NCBI GenBank assembly: GCA_022451485.1
Contig: JAKUQS010000022.1
Span: 1 to 46,623, forward strand
Origin: Gammaproteobacteria bacterium
GTDB taxonomy: Bacteria > Pseudomonadota > Gammaproteobacteria > Arenicellales > UBA868
Direction: 5' to 3'
Length of the DNA stretch: 46,623 nt
Under the pieces are notes generated by a model. That model saw only the letters and a list, made by a program, of their open reading frames with translations. It searched no databases and had not been told where the DNA came from. Shown here in pieces: positions 8,600-17,034 of this stretch (position 1 is the stretch's first letter; every line of letters starts with the position of its first letter). A program made the translations under genes and the position numbers.

Positions 8600-9346
8600 A
8601 TGCCCAGACTCGAAGGCAAACGCGCCGTTATCACCGGTGCGGCGAGCGGCATCGGCCAAGCAAGTGCGCGGCTGTTTGCGGCAGAGGGTGCTCGAGTAAC
8701 CCTTTGTGACCTCAATACAGATGCCGGTGAATGCGTCGCGGAGGACATTCGCAGAAACGGGTTCGACGCTACTTTCAAACAAACAGATGTCGGTGATGAA
8801 TCTTCCATGCGAGAGGCCATCGATCACGTGATTAAAAATCACGGTGGCCTGGATATCCTCTACAACAATGCCGGCGGAGCGACTGCAGCTGACGGACAGG
8901 TTACCGACATGGATCTCGATGAGTTCTGGCGCACCATTCGTGTCGATCTATTTGGCACCTTCCTCGGTTGCCGCATAGCGATCCCCCACCTGGTATCCGC
9001 TGGCGGTGGCTCTATTCTCAACACAACATCTATCCGCGCCCTGATCGGCACTGCGGGTGCAGATGCCTACACCAGTGCCAAAGGTGGTGTCATCGCGTTG
9101 ACGCGCGCACTAGCGTTGCAATGGGCACCCTCCAGGATTCGAGTCAACGCAATCTCTCCCGGTGTCATCTTAACCCCACGGGTGAAGCATATGCTGCGCG
9201 AAGATGATCCCACTCGAGTCAAGACTCCGTTAGGACCGAGCCTTCCGGAAGACGTGGCTCCTCTGGCGCTTTATCTCGCCAGTGACGAATCACACCAGGT
9301 TACCGGAAGTGTTTTCCCTATGGATGGCGGGGCAAGCGAGGTCTAG
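8600..9346 (+). CDS. Short-chain dehydrogenase/reductase
   Basis: Classical SDR of 248 aa, NAD(P)-dependent oxidoreductase of the cytoplasm. The nucleotide motif GAASGIG is near residue 12, an acidic residue at the end of strand 2 (CDLNTD) favours NAD, NNAGG is near residue 88, and the catalytic Ser-Tyr-Lys lie in TTSIRA and YTSAKGG (about 140-157). I use the ATG at 8600 (MPRLEGKR) because the 29 preceding in-frame codons (from 8513) do not look like SDR sequence and overlap the operator-like palindrome. The stop TAG abuts the ATG of the next gene (TAGATG), implying translational coupling. Confidence 0.93.
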   Translation: MPRLEGKRAVITGAASGIGQASARLFAAEGARVTLCDLNTDAGECVAEDIRRNGFDATFKQTDVGDESSMREAIDHVIKNHGGLDILYNNAGGATAADGQVTDMDLDEFWRTIRVDLFGTFLGCRIAIPHLVSAGGGSILNTTSIRALIGTAGADAYTSAKGGVIALTRALALQWAPSRIRVNAISPGVILTPRVKHMLREDDPTRVKTPLGPSLPEDVAPLALYLASDESHQVTGSVFPMDGGASEV

Positions 9347-10384
9347 ATGAAACCAGTCATCTCTCGGCAAGTGATTCTGGCTAACCGGCCAATAGGCGTA
9401 CCCCAAGCGTCCGATTTTTCAATCAACGAAAAAGTTCTAGGCGCTCCCGGACCAGGCGAGCTCTTACTGCGCACCATTTATCTGTCACTAGACCCCTACA
9501 TGCGCGGCAGAATGAACGCGGTGGCTTCGTATGCGCCCTACGTGCAAACTGGCGAGGTGATGGTTGGAGGCACCGTCAGTATTGTGGAGGCGTCTAACTC
9601 GCCCAGTTTTTCCATCGGCGACTTTGTTCTCGGGCACACCGGGTGGCAAAGTCACGTACTGCACGATGGTACCGGCTTGCGCAAGCTCGACCCACGCCAG
9701 GCGCCTATTTCGACTGCGCTTGGCGTATTGGGTATGCCCGGACTAACGGCCTATGCCGGTTTACTGGACATCGGCCAACCCAAGCAAAGCGACACCGTAG
9801 TCGTCTCGGCTGCGACGGGAGCCGTAGGTGGTGTGGTTGGACAGCTTGCCAGAATCTCGGGATGCCGAGTGGTCGGCATTGCCGGCGCGAAGGAAAAATG
9901 TAGCTACGCAGTGGAGGAGTTGGGTTATCACGCCTGCGTCAGTCACCACTCGCCCGACCTAAAGAACCAACTGGCCGAGGCTTGTCCTGATGGGGTTGAT
10001 GTATATTTTGAGAACGTGGGAGGGATCGTATTTGATGCGGTCTTCGACTACTTGAATGTCGGCGCGCGCATGACAGTGTGCGGCATGATTTCCCACTACA
10101 ACGAAACCGCGCGCTCCCCGGAACCCGATCGACTTCCCCGGATCATGCGAGCCATCTTGACAAGGCGCCTAAAGATACAAGGCATCATTGTCTTCGATTA
10201 CGCACACCGAGAGCCTGATTTTTTGGCCGATGTCAGTAAATGGATACGAAACGGGGAACTTCGTTACCGAGAAGATATTGTCGATGGCCTCGATAATGCA
10301 GTGTCAGCGTTCCAAGGTCTTTTTACGGGCAACAACTTCGGCAAACTACTGATCCGCGTTTCTGACGACCCGACGCGTGAATAG
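9347..10384 (+). CDS. NADP-dependent oxidoreductase, zinc-free MDR (CurA/leukotriene B4 dehydrogenase-like)
   Basis: A 345-aa enzyme of the medium-chain reductase superfamily, subgroup of prostaglandin reductases and E. coli CurA, which reduce carbon-carbon double bonds next to a carbonyl using NADPH. The N-terminus has SLDPYMRGRMN, the diagnostic signature of this branch. The coenzyme loop is SAATGAVGGVVGQLARISG (about residue 150), and zinc-ligand cysteines are missing, as expected. The C-terminal FGKLLIRVS is also typical. It starts immediately after the SDR stop, so the pair may act on one substrate, for example an enone and the related alcohol (inference). Confidence 0.93.
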   Translation: MKPVISRQVILANRPIGVPQASDFSINEKVLGAPGPGELLLRTIYLSLDPYMRGRMNAVASYAPYVQTGEVMVGGTVSIVEASNSPSFSIGDFVLGHTGWQSHVLHDGTGLRKLDPRQAPISTALGVLGMPGLTAYAGLLDIGQPKQSDTVVVSAATGAVGGVVGQLARISGCRVVGIAGAKEKCSYAVEELGYHACVSHHSPDLKNQLAEACPDGVDVYFENVGGIVFDAVFDYLNVGARMTVCGMISHYNETARSPEPDRLPRIMRAILTRRLKIQGIIVFDYAHREPDFLADVSKWIRNGELRYREDIVDGLDNAVSAFQGLFTGNNFGKLLIRVSDDPTRE

Positions 10385-10424
10385 AAACATAGATTCGAAC
10401 CTGTTCACACCCTAGACTACCATT

Positions 10425-11165
10425 ATGCCGCTTTCCGATTATCGTAAAGTTTTAATTACCGGTGCATCCAGTGGTATCGGTGAAGCGGTAGTTCGTCGAC
10501 TAACGAGCCATAACCTCGAGGTCCATGCGTTAGCCCGTCGGCATGATCGCCTATCAGACCTTGCCGCTGCGACAGGATGCATCCCTTTGGCACTGGATCT
10601 CAGAGATACAGATGCAATCTACGAAACCCTCCAGAGCACTGAATACGATGTACTCATCAATAATGCGGGTTTAGGTCGAGGTTATAACTCCCTTGCGGCA
10701 GCCAGCCGAGAAGACATTGACCGCACCATAGAAACCAATGTGACTGCTGCCATTCATGTTGTTCATGCCTTACTACCCGGAATGATCTCTCGTCAGCGAG
10801 GGCATCTGGTTAACCTTGGTTCTATCGCGGGCCTATATCCAATGCCTACGGCTCTTTACGGAGCTAGCAAAGGTGCGTTGCATCTCTTGTCACAGGGACT
10901 CCGCATGGAACTTAAAGGCAGCGGTGTCCGATGCACGGAAATTTGTCCTGCCCGAGTACGTACAGAATTCTTTGATACTGCATTTGATGATCCGGCAAAA
11001 GCTGCACAAGCAGCTGTCGGCTTCCAATTACTTGAACCAGATGACATTGCTGATGCCATTATGTATGCCTTGGATGCGCCTTGGCGAGTCAACGTTAGCA
11101 CTATTGAGATCACCCCAACCGAACAGTATATCGGCGGCATCTACATCGAACCCGTCCGGCAGTAG
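10425..11165 (+). CDS. Short-chain dehydrogenase/reductase (YdfG-like)
   Basis: A 246-aa classical SDR. The cofactor loop GASSGIG is at residues 12-18 and ARRHDR follows strand 2, the basic residues suggesting NADP(H). NNAGLG lies near 84, with catalytic Ser in LGSIAG and Tyr/Lys in YGASKGAL (about 135-155). The C-terminal pattern (EPDDIADAIMYALDAP) resembles serine/3-hydroxy-acid dehydrogenases of the YdfG group, which act on short 3-hydroxy acids. It is 40 bp after the MDR gene and likely in the same transcript. Confidence 0.92.
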   Translation: MPLSDYRKVLITGASSGIGEAVVRRLTSHNLEVHALARRHDRLSDLAAATGCIPLALDLRDTDAIYETLQSTEYDVLINNAGLGRGYNSLAAASREDIDRTIETNVTAAIHVVHALLPGMISRQRGHLVNLGSIAGLYPMPTALYGASKGALHLLSQGLRMELKGSGVRCTEICPARVRTEFFDTAFDDPAKAAQAAVGFQLLEPDDIADAIMYALDAPWRVNVSTIEITPTEQYIGGIYIEPVRQ

Positions 11166-11222
11166 CATCCGGCGAGCTAGCGTACAACACACATAAGTGC
11201 CTCTTCGTAACGCCAAACGCTT

Positions 11223-11235
11223 GCACAGGTTGTGC
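11223..11235. promoter_or_regulatory. Palindrome GCACA-N3-TGTGC upstream of MFS gene
   Basis: A perfect five-base inverted repeat with a three-base centre, about 50 bp before the start at 11286 and about 58 bp after the preceding stop. Size and position suit a dimeric repressor site, but no matching regulator gene is present. It could be chance or a small RNA hairpin. Confidence 0.25.
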
Positions 11236-11285
11236 GGCCTTAGACACACATACCCAATTAGTTAGGTTTTTCTACGGATAATTAA

Positions 11286-12590
11286 ATGAAAATGCTACGC
11301 GGTTGGCTGTTCGACACGTTACAAAAACGTTTCTTCTTTGGTTGGGTCATCTTAGCCGCTACCAGTTTCAGCATGATCGGTACTGGACCCGGTCAGTCTC
11401 ATTTAATCGGCCTTTACTTCGCCCCCATCGGTGAAGAAATGACCTCCTTTTTTGCAATCGATTGGATGCAGGCTAATCGCCAGACAGCCCTTGCCTACGC
11501 TTACGGCATAGCCACATTTCTCGCAGCCTTCCTTCTACCCAAGATGGGAAAACTCTTGGATCAACACGGGCCTGCCACGATGCTATCTATCGTGCTTGTA
11601 GGTCTAGGTCTGACTGCCTTACTGTTTAGCCTCGTGGCTGATTGGTTCTCCATCGCGATTGGCTTTGGATTTCTGCGCTTCCTGGGCCAAGGTGCCTTGA
11701 TGCTGGCATGCGTCAACATGGTCTCTCAATGGTTCGATAAACGCAGGGGTTTTGCGCTAGGCATTATGTCACTGGGCTTTCCACTCTCGATGGCCATTCA
11801 TCCTCCATTATGTCAATGGTTAATGGATGTGGTGGGTTGGCGACAATCGTGGATTTGGTTAGGGCTGAGTACATTGATCCTATTTTTGCCCGTCGCTCTA
11901 CTTTTCGCTCACAGCAAACCCGAACCCCTCGGCCTGCGGCCGGACGGCGCTCATGCTAACCCAGAAGCTAATACTCAAGCCGAGGTCTGGGGGTTGACCC
12001 GCCGAGAGGCACTGCAGACCCCAGCCTTCTACATCATCACGACCGGTTTATTCTGTCTCTCAGCATTAGTGACAACGCTTCATGTTTTCTTCAAGAGCAT
12101 CCTCACCACGCACGGACTTGAGGCGCAGACTGCAACAATGATGTTCACCATCAGTGGGATTACAGCAGCTATCTCAATGCCAATTATTGGCCAAATGCTG
12201 GACCGATATCGTACTGAATGGATGTTCTGCGGCGGACTCGTCATCATGACTGCGTCCTTAATCTCAATCACTCTGGTCAACAGTTTGCCAAGCGCGATCA
12301 TCTTCGCAATCATTTTTGGCCTGAACAACGGAGTGACCATGACATTCTTCGGTTTCCTATGGCCACGATATTTTGGGAGGAAACACCTCGGCAGCATTCA
12401 AGGAGTCGGTCAGATGGTGGGGATCATTGGCGCATCGATAGGTGCGATACCCCTTGCCATCGCGATAGATAGATTCGGGGATTATGACCTTACCTTGCAA
12501 GTACTGGCCGTGTTACCACTCGTGGCTGCGGTACTTGCCCTTTTCTTACGCCACCCCCTCACTGAGACTACACAAACTACGCGGAGTTGA
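11286..12590 (+). CDS. MFS transporter (12 TM)
   Basis: Inner-membrane carrier of 434 aa. The N-terminal GWVILAATSFSMIGTGPGQSH is typical of bacterial MFS members related to monocarboxylate/oxalate carriers. The loop 2-3 motif appears as MGKLLDQHGPATM and its second-half counterpart as IGQMLDRYRTEW. An inter-half cytoplasmic loop near residues 215-240 is rich in charge (HSKPEPLGLRPDG, LTRREAL). Substrate unknown; it may serve the SDR-MDR-SDR set just upstream. The start ATG follows a GGATAATTAA leader, a weak ribosome site. It is convergent with the EamA gene, with only 9 bp between stops and no terminator visible. Confidence 0.9.
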   Translation: MKMLRGWLFDTLQKRFFFGWVILAATSFSMIGTGPGQSHLIGLYFAPIGEEMTSFFAIDWMQANRQTALAYAYGIATFLAAFLLPKMGKLLDQHGPATMLSIVLVGLGLTALLFSLVADWFSIAIGFGFLRFLGQGALMLACVNMVSQWFDKRRGFALGIMSLGFPLSMAIHPPLCQWLMDVVGWRQSWIWLGLSTLILFLPVALLFAHSKPEPLGLRPDGAHANPEANTQAEVWGLTRREALQTPAFYIITTGLFCLSALVTTLHVFFKSILTTHGLEAQTATMMFTISGITAAISMPIIGQMLDRYRTEWMFCGGLVIMTASLISITLVNSLPSAIIFAIIFGLNNGVTMTFFGFLWPRYFGRKHLGSIQGVGQMVGIIGASIGAIPLAIAIDRFGDYDLTLQVLAVLPLVAAVLALFLRHPLTETTQTTRS

Positions 12591-12599
12591 TTGATGCAG

Positions 12600-13517
12600 T
12601 CATTTGTTGACGTGACGTGCGACGAGATAAAGCCCGGTGCCTACCAGTACGACTCCGGCCAGCACATGCCAAGTCACTTGATCACCCAACAGCAACACGC
12701 TGAGAAAAACACCCGAGATAGGCGAGACAAAGTTGAAGCTAGTAATCACGCTGGTGGAATATCGTTTCATTAAATACGTAAGCAACATAAATCCAAGGCC
12801 TGCTACGACTATGCCTTGGTACAGAATTCCAACGATAGGCCCTGGGCCCACATGCTCCCACTGAATTGACTCAGTCATTATCGCTACGACGCCAAATACA
12901 GGCACGGAAATAATCATCTGCCATAACACCACACGAACCTCGTCCATTCGCTGTAAGAGATGACCCGCGTAGGCCAAACGCCCCCCAAGCAGCGCAGCGC
13001 TTACAAACACGAGTGCGCTGCCCATCCCAACCGCCATCGGGCCATCCATTCGATCGCTTTGCAGAATAACAACAGCCGCACCCAGAAACGCAACAAATAG
13101 ACCAATCATTCGTTGTCGTGTCAGGCGATCACCGACGATTAAAAAGTGCGCCCAAAGCGCGGCGAAAATCGGGTTGGTCGCCATCAAAATGGAACCTATA
13201 GATGCACTGGTATGGTCGAACCCGATATTCATCAAACCAATTTGAATAGAAAAGAAGACACCCAGGAGAACCAACCACCACCATTCAGATCGTTGGGGGC
13301 GCATGGGAATACCACGGAACCACGCCCACAGCACAACACAAACCACTGCGATAGTAAAACGAAGAAAAGCAGTCCACATCGGCGGGAACGCTTCGAGACC
13401 AATCTTGATGGCAACCGCGTTGCCGCCCCATAAAGAATGCACTGCAACGGCAAGGACCACTGTGCTCAGGGACAACTTTGACCAGGGCAACGCCCTGGCG
13501 GATGCTTGACGCTTCAA
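12600..13517 (-). CDS. EamA-family permease (drug/metabolite transporter superfamily)
   Basis: A 305-aa, ten-helix inner-membrane protein with two EamA repeats. The first repeat begins with AVAVHSLWGGNAVAIKIGLE (about residue 23) and ends with a GAAVVILQ segment; the second begins near residue 160. Typical members export amino acids or metabolites. The start is a TTG at 13517, three bases after the SDR stop; no ATG occurs before the first helix, so the TTG or a later GTG must be used. It would be translated from the same mRNA as the SDR at 14273. Confidence 0.85.
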   Translation of the reverse strand: MKRQASARALPWSKLSLSTVVLAVAVHSLWGGNAVAIKIGLEAFPPMWTAFLRFTIAVVCVVLWAWFRGIPMRPQRSEWWWLVLLGVFFSIQIGLMNIGFDHTSASIGSILMATNPIFAALWAHFLIVGDRLTRQRMIGLFVAFLGAAVVILQSDRMDGPMAVGMGSALVFVSAALLGGRLAYAGHLLQRMDEVRVVLWQMIISVPVFGVVAIMTESIQWEHVGPGPIVGILYQGIVVAGLGFMLLTYLMKRYSTSVITSFNFVSPISGVFLSVLLLGDQVTWHVLAGVVLVGTGLYLVARHVNK

Positions 13518-13520
13518 AGG

Positions 13521-14273
13521 TCAGGGCAACGTGATGCGGCCGCCATCGGCGACGAACGTCTGGCCACTAACAAAACTTGCCTTATCTGACAAAAGGAAAA
13601 CGATGGCCTCCGCGATGTCCTCGGGTTGTCCCAGGCGTTTGACAAACGCTTCGTCGCGCATCGCGTCTTGCACATCAGGGGCTAGTCCCGCAATCATATC
13701 CGTCTCTATTAAACCCGGTGCAACGCAGTTGACGCGAACCTCAGGCCCCAATGCGGCGGCGAAATTTCGGGCCAGCGCTACCACCGCAGCCTTCGAAGTG
13801 CTATACGTAATCCCTAATGGCCTTGGTCTTAATCCAGCAACTGAGGCCACACAAACAATCCCACCAAAACCCCGCGAAACCATGCCATCCTTCACCGCCA
13901 TAATGGGAATCAACGTGCCTTCAACATTTGTCGCCATGATGCGCCGGAAATCATTCAGGTCAAGGGTTGAATGACCTGCTTGCATCGACACGGCGGCGTT
14001 GGTTACGAGCAAATCAATCAGACCTAACTCAGCATCGATCGCCGCAACCATATCTGCCACAGCCAATTCGTCTGCGACATTTGCCTGAAAGATAGCCCCG
14101 ACCCCTCCCACTGCTTCAACCTGACTTAACGTCTTGATGGCTGCCGACTCGTTCTGGAGATAATTGATAGCGACGCGGGCGCCCTGACGGGCAAGCGCAA
14201 TACAAGTCGCCCGCCCGATCCCGCGGGAACCACCGGTCACGAGTGCGACACGCGACTCTAAATCGTTTGACAT
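13521..14273 (-). CDS. Short-chain dehydrogenase/reductase (FabG-like)
   Basis: A roughly 250-aa classical SDR with GGSRGIG near residue 14, a conserved NAA at NAAVSM (about 92), and catalytic Ser, Tyr and Lys in VASVAG and YSTSKAAV (about 140-160). The C-terminal FVSGQTFVADGG is typical of FabG-like and 3-oxoacid/sugar dehydrogenases. Two ATGs are adjacent (14276 and 14273); the second is seven bases from an AGGGA ribosome site and is preferred. That AGGGA is one arm of the inverted repeat at 14281-14299. The gene precedes an EamA permease with a 3-bp gap. Confidence 0.92.
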   Translation of the reverse strand: MSNDLESRVALVTGGSRGIGRATCIALARQGARVAINYLQNESAAIKTLSQVEAVGGVGAIFQANVADELAVADMVAAIDAELGLIDLLVTNAAVSMQAGHSTLDLNDFRRIMATNVEGTLIPIMAVKDGMVSRGFGGIVCVASVAGLRPRPLGITYSTSKAAVVALARNFAAALGPEVRVNCVAPGLIETDMIAGLAPDVQDAMRDEAFVKRLGQPEDIAEAIVFLLSDKASFVSGQTFVADGGRITLP

Positions 14274-14280
14274 CATTTAA

Positions 14281-14299
14281 TCCCTATTTCATGTAGGGA
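14281..14299 (-). promoter_or_regulatory. Hairpin overlapping the SDR ribosome-binding site
   Basis: TCCCTA (14281-14286) and TAGGGA (14294-14299) form a perfect six-base inverted repeat with a seven-base loop. On the minus-strand transcript the downstream arm contains the AGGGA that serves the SDR start, so folding would mask the ribosome site. This could tune translation; the stem is short, so the strength is uncertain. Confidence 0.4.
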
Positions 14300-14326
14300 C
14301 AATATTCTACGATATACACTTGAACT

Positions 14327-14377
14327 CTAGCGCGACACAGCGTAAACAGATGTGGCTGTAAAAGCACTAGCGCGACA
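14327..14377. repeat. Direct repeat CTAGCGCGACA, two copies 40 bp apart
   Basis: CTAGCGCGACA occurs at 14327-14337 and 14367-14377 in the divergent gap between the SDR (-) and the RraA-like gene (+). A 40-bp period is close to four helical turns, putting both copies on the same face of DNA. This arrangement suits a regulator with tandem sites, but no binding protein is known. Confidence 0.4.
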
Positions 14378-14433
14378 ATGCGGCCAATCACATTTAACAA
14401 CATCTACGGTAAACCAATAACGGCGCAACTCCT

Positions 14434-15090
14434 ATGACTGACACAGCCTCTCTTCTCAACGATCTTTCGCAGTGTTATGCCAGTGCTGTCCATGACGTTT
14501 TACGGACGATGGGCTACGGTAACTGTGTTCTACCCCCCACTATTCGTCCCCTAGACCCATTGCAACGCATTGCTGGAGAGATCTATACCATTTCAGGATA
14601 CATAGACCGATCACTTTCCCGCCACGACTCCCTGCTTATGTGGTCACGCGTCCTGTCGCGCGTGCCTGAGGGAAAGGTGCTGGTGTGCCAACCCAACACC
14701 AAAGCGGTTGCCTTAATGGGGGAGTTATCTGCTCGCGCCCTTATGGTAAAGAATACCCGTGGCTATGTTGTGGATGGACATTGTAGGGACACTGATATGA
14801 TCCTTGACATGGGTTTTCCAATCTACTGCGAATACAATACACCCGCTGACATTGTCGAACGCTGGCGTTACGACCGCCTGGGTGAGCCCGTTACTATAGG
14901 AACCGTCACTATCCATAGCGGCGACTGGATTGTCGGAGACCGAGACGGTGTGGTCATAATCCCTCAAGCAGTGGCTGCCGACGCGGTCGGCAAGACTATC
15001 GAAGTAATGAACACCGAGAGCGATATGCGTGACGCAATTATCGGCGGAATGGATCCGGAAGCTGCCTTTCTGAAGTACGGCAAATTCTAA
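14434..15090 (+). CDS. RraA-family aldolase/decarboxylase-like protein
   Basis: A 218-aa protein of the RraA/HMG-CHA aldolase fold. Class II aldolases of this family cleave 4-hydroxy-2-oxo acids or decarboxylate oxaloacetate with a divalent metal; E. coli RraA itself inhibits RNase E. The Arg-Asp pair lies in VDGHCRDTDM (about residue 114) and the C-terminal GDRDGVVIIP is present. The acidic residue that closes the family motif R-D-x2-(E/D) is Met here. The protein is followed 46 bp later by an FAH-family hydrolase, supporting a catabolic rather than RNase role. There is no clear ribosome site before the ATG. Confidence 0.9.
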   Translation: MTDTASLLNDLSQCYASAVHDVLRTMGYGNCVLPPTIRPLDPLQRIAGEIYTISGYIDRSLSRHDSLLMWSRVLSRVPEGKVLVCQPNTKAVALMGELSARALMVKNTRGYVVDGHCRDTDMILDMGFPIYCEYNTPADIVERWRYDRLGEPVTIGTVTIHSGDWIVGDRDGVVIIPQAVAADAVGKTIEVMNTESDMRDAIIGGMDPEAAFLKYGKF

Positions 15091-15136
15091 TCTCTAACAA
15101 GAATACTTTCATACGACCTCTAAAGGATAACAACCG

Positions 15137-15979
15137 ATGAAGCTACTCCGTTACGGTCCCAAAGGTGCCGAGAAACCCGGCCTGCTAGATGACAACAGTC
15201 AAATTCGAGATCTGTCTAGCATTATTAATGATCTCACCGGCGACACTGTGGATCCTGACACCATGGCGCGGCTGTCAGCACTCGATACCGCCACGCTGCC
15301 CGTGGTAGAAGGCACTCCGCGTATCGGTCCCTGCATCGGTAGCGTCGGCAAGTTGGTATGCATCGGGCTCAACTACAGCGACCATGCCAAAGAAACGGGA
15401 TCTCCGATTCCAACTGAACCCATCGTCTTCATGAAGGCAACCAGTTCGATCAACGGACCGAATGATGACATCGAACTGATGCGTGGATCGGTAAAAACCG
15501 ACTGGGAAGTTGAACTCGGTTTTGTCATTGGCAAAGAAACCAAATATGTCGATGAAACACAAGCACTTGACCATGTCGCAGGATATTGCATTGTCACCGA
15601 TCTCTCCGAACGTGAATGGCAACTGGAGCGACAAGGAAATTGGTCAAAAGGAAAATCCGGCGACACATACGGCCCGATTGGACCATGGTTAGTAACACCA
15701 GACGAAGTTGGTGACCCACAATCCTTAAACTTGTGGCTGGATGTAAATGGCACGCGTTACCAGGATGGCAACACCAACACGATGATTTTTCCGGTTAGCA
15801 AGATTATTTCTTACCTGAGCGAATGCATGAGCCTGCAGCCAGGTGATGTCATTGCCACCGGCACACCCCCTGGTGTGGGCATGGGTCTCAAACCCCAGGT
15901 TTTCCTGCGAGCAGGTGATGCCATGAAGGTTGGCGTGGAAGGACTAGGGGTTCAAACGCAACGGATTGTCGCCCCCTAA
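15137..15979 (+). CDS. Fumarylacetoacetate hydrolase family protein
   Basis: A 280-aa FAH-superfamily enzyme. Metal ligands appear as the Glu pair in DWEVELGFVIG (about residues 120-124) and Asp in VTDLSERE (about 155). GKSGDTYGPIGPW and IATGTPPGVGMG are subfamily signatures shared with 2,4-didehydro-3-deoxy-L-rhamnonate hydrolase and enzymes often labelled ureidoglycolate lyase. Family members hydrolyse or isomerise 2,4-dioxo or 2-hydroxydienoic acids to pyruvate and an acid. An AAGGA site precedes the ATG. Placed between RraA-like and epimerase genes in one operon, it plausibly completes a sugar-acid pathway (inference). Confidence 0.93.
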   Translation: MKLLRYGPKGAEKPGLLDDNSQIRDLSSIINDLTGDTVDPDTMARLSALDTATLPVVEGTPRIGPCIGSVGKLVCIGLNYSDHAKETGSPIPTEPIVFMKATSSINGPNDDIELMRGSVKTDWEVELGFVIGKETKYVDETQALDHVAGYCIVTDLSEREWQLERQGNWSKGKSGDTYGPIGPWLVTPDEVGDPQSLNLWLDVNGTRYQDGNTNTMIFPVSKIISYLSECMSLQPGDVIATGTPPGVGMGLKPQVFLRAGDAMKVGVEGLGVQTQRIVAP

Positions 15980-16030
15980 TGCCTCTGAGCACTTTAATTA
16001 GCCATTAAAACACTTATAAAAAGGAATGAG

Positions 16031-16996
16031 ATGTCAAACGATCGTTATTTTGTGACTGGCGCTATGGGATGTATTGGCGCCTGGGTGGTACACACGCTAA
16101 TACAAGATGAAACGCCTGTGACAGTCTTTGATCTTAGCGATAACCGACACCGCCTAGAACTCGTCATGCCTGCAGACGCACTCGATAAAGTAGATTTCAT
16201 ACAGGGAGACATCACCCAAACAGACGCAGTGAAAGCCGCGCTAATAGATTCAGGTGCGCAACATATCATTCATCTGGCGGCCTTACAGGTACCGTTTTGC
16301 AAAGCCGATCCGCCACTCGGTGCAGCCGTCAATGTGGTAGGCACGGTCAACATGTTTGAAGCCGCGAAGGCGGCGGGCATCAATCATCTCGTCTTTGCGA
16401 GCACCGCCGGCGTCTATGGGCCCAAGAACAGGTACGAAGAACAACTAATGGGTCATGATTCGCGTCTGGATCCCGTTAACCATTACGGCGTTTTCAAACA
16501 AGCCAACGAGGGTACGGCCCGTATCTACTGGCAGGATGATGGTATCGGAAGTGTTGGGCTTCGACCCTACACCGTGTACGGTCCCGGACGCGATCAAGGC
16601 ATCACTTCAACTCCGACCCAAGCCATGCTAGCCGCAGTTCGTGGTGAACCGTACCACATCAGTTTTGGCGGCTCCACGGGATTTCATTACGTCGGTGACG
16701 TGGCAGCATTGTTCATCCAAGCATCGCGGATTGCATTCAAAGGATCGGAAGTATTCAACATTGGTGGCGCCGTCGCCCACATGAGTGAAGCCGTCGACGC
16801 CATTAAAGCCGTCATCCCGGAAGCTGTCGTCACCCACGAAGACGCTCCCCTACCGTTTCCTGATGGTCAAACAGACGAAGAGCTTCGCGCTTTGTTGGGC
16901 GATATTCCAGACACCGCACTCACGGATGGAGTTCGGGAAACTATCGTCCATTTTCAAAATGCAATTAAGAGTGGCCGACTTAGCGCCAATAGTTGA
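16031..16996 (+). CDS. NAD-dependent epimerase/dehydratase (extended SDR)
   Basis: A 321-aa extended SDR. The cofactor loop is TGAMGCIGAW at residues 9-18. HLAALQ (about 79) and the active site Ser/Thr in ASTAGVYG and YGVFK (about 123-155) are present, so it looks active. LRPYTVYGPGRD is the usual substrate-side motif of nucleotide-sugar epimerases and uronate dehydrogenases. Activity may be 4-epimerisation of a sugar nucleotide or oxidation/epimerisation of a sugar acid; context favours sugar metabolism. A good AAGGA site lies before the ATG, and the gene ends the three-gene plus-strand run. Confidence 0.92.
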   Translation: MSNDRYFVTGAMGCIGAWVVHTLIQDETPVTVFDLSDNRHRLELVMPADALDKVDFIQGDITQTDAVKAALIDSGAQHIIHLAALQVPFCKADPPLGAAVNVVGTVNMFEAAKAAGINHLVFASTAGVYGPKNRYEEQLMGHDSRLDPVNHYGVFKQANEGTARIYWQDDGIGSVGLRPYTVYGPGRDQGITSTPTQAMLAAVRGEPYHISFGGSTGFHYVGDVAALFIQASRIAFKGSEVFNIGGAVAHMSEAVDAIKAVIPEAVVTHEDAPLPFPDGQTDEELRALLGDIPDTALTDGVRETIVHFQNAIKSGRLSANS

Positions 16997-17034
16997 TGCA
17001 TTTCAACCAGATGTCTTGATCTCCCAATAGCTAC

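Noticed and set aside
13531..13974. 147-codon plus-strand open frame opposite the SDR at 13521
   Set aside because: Shadow of a well-supported SDR with a complete catalytic triad.
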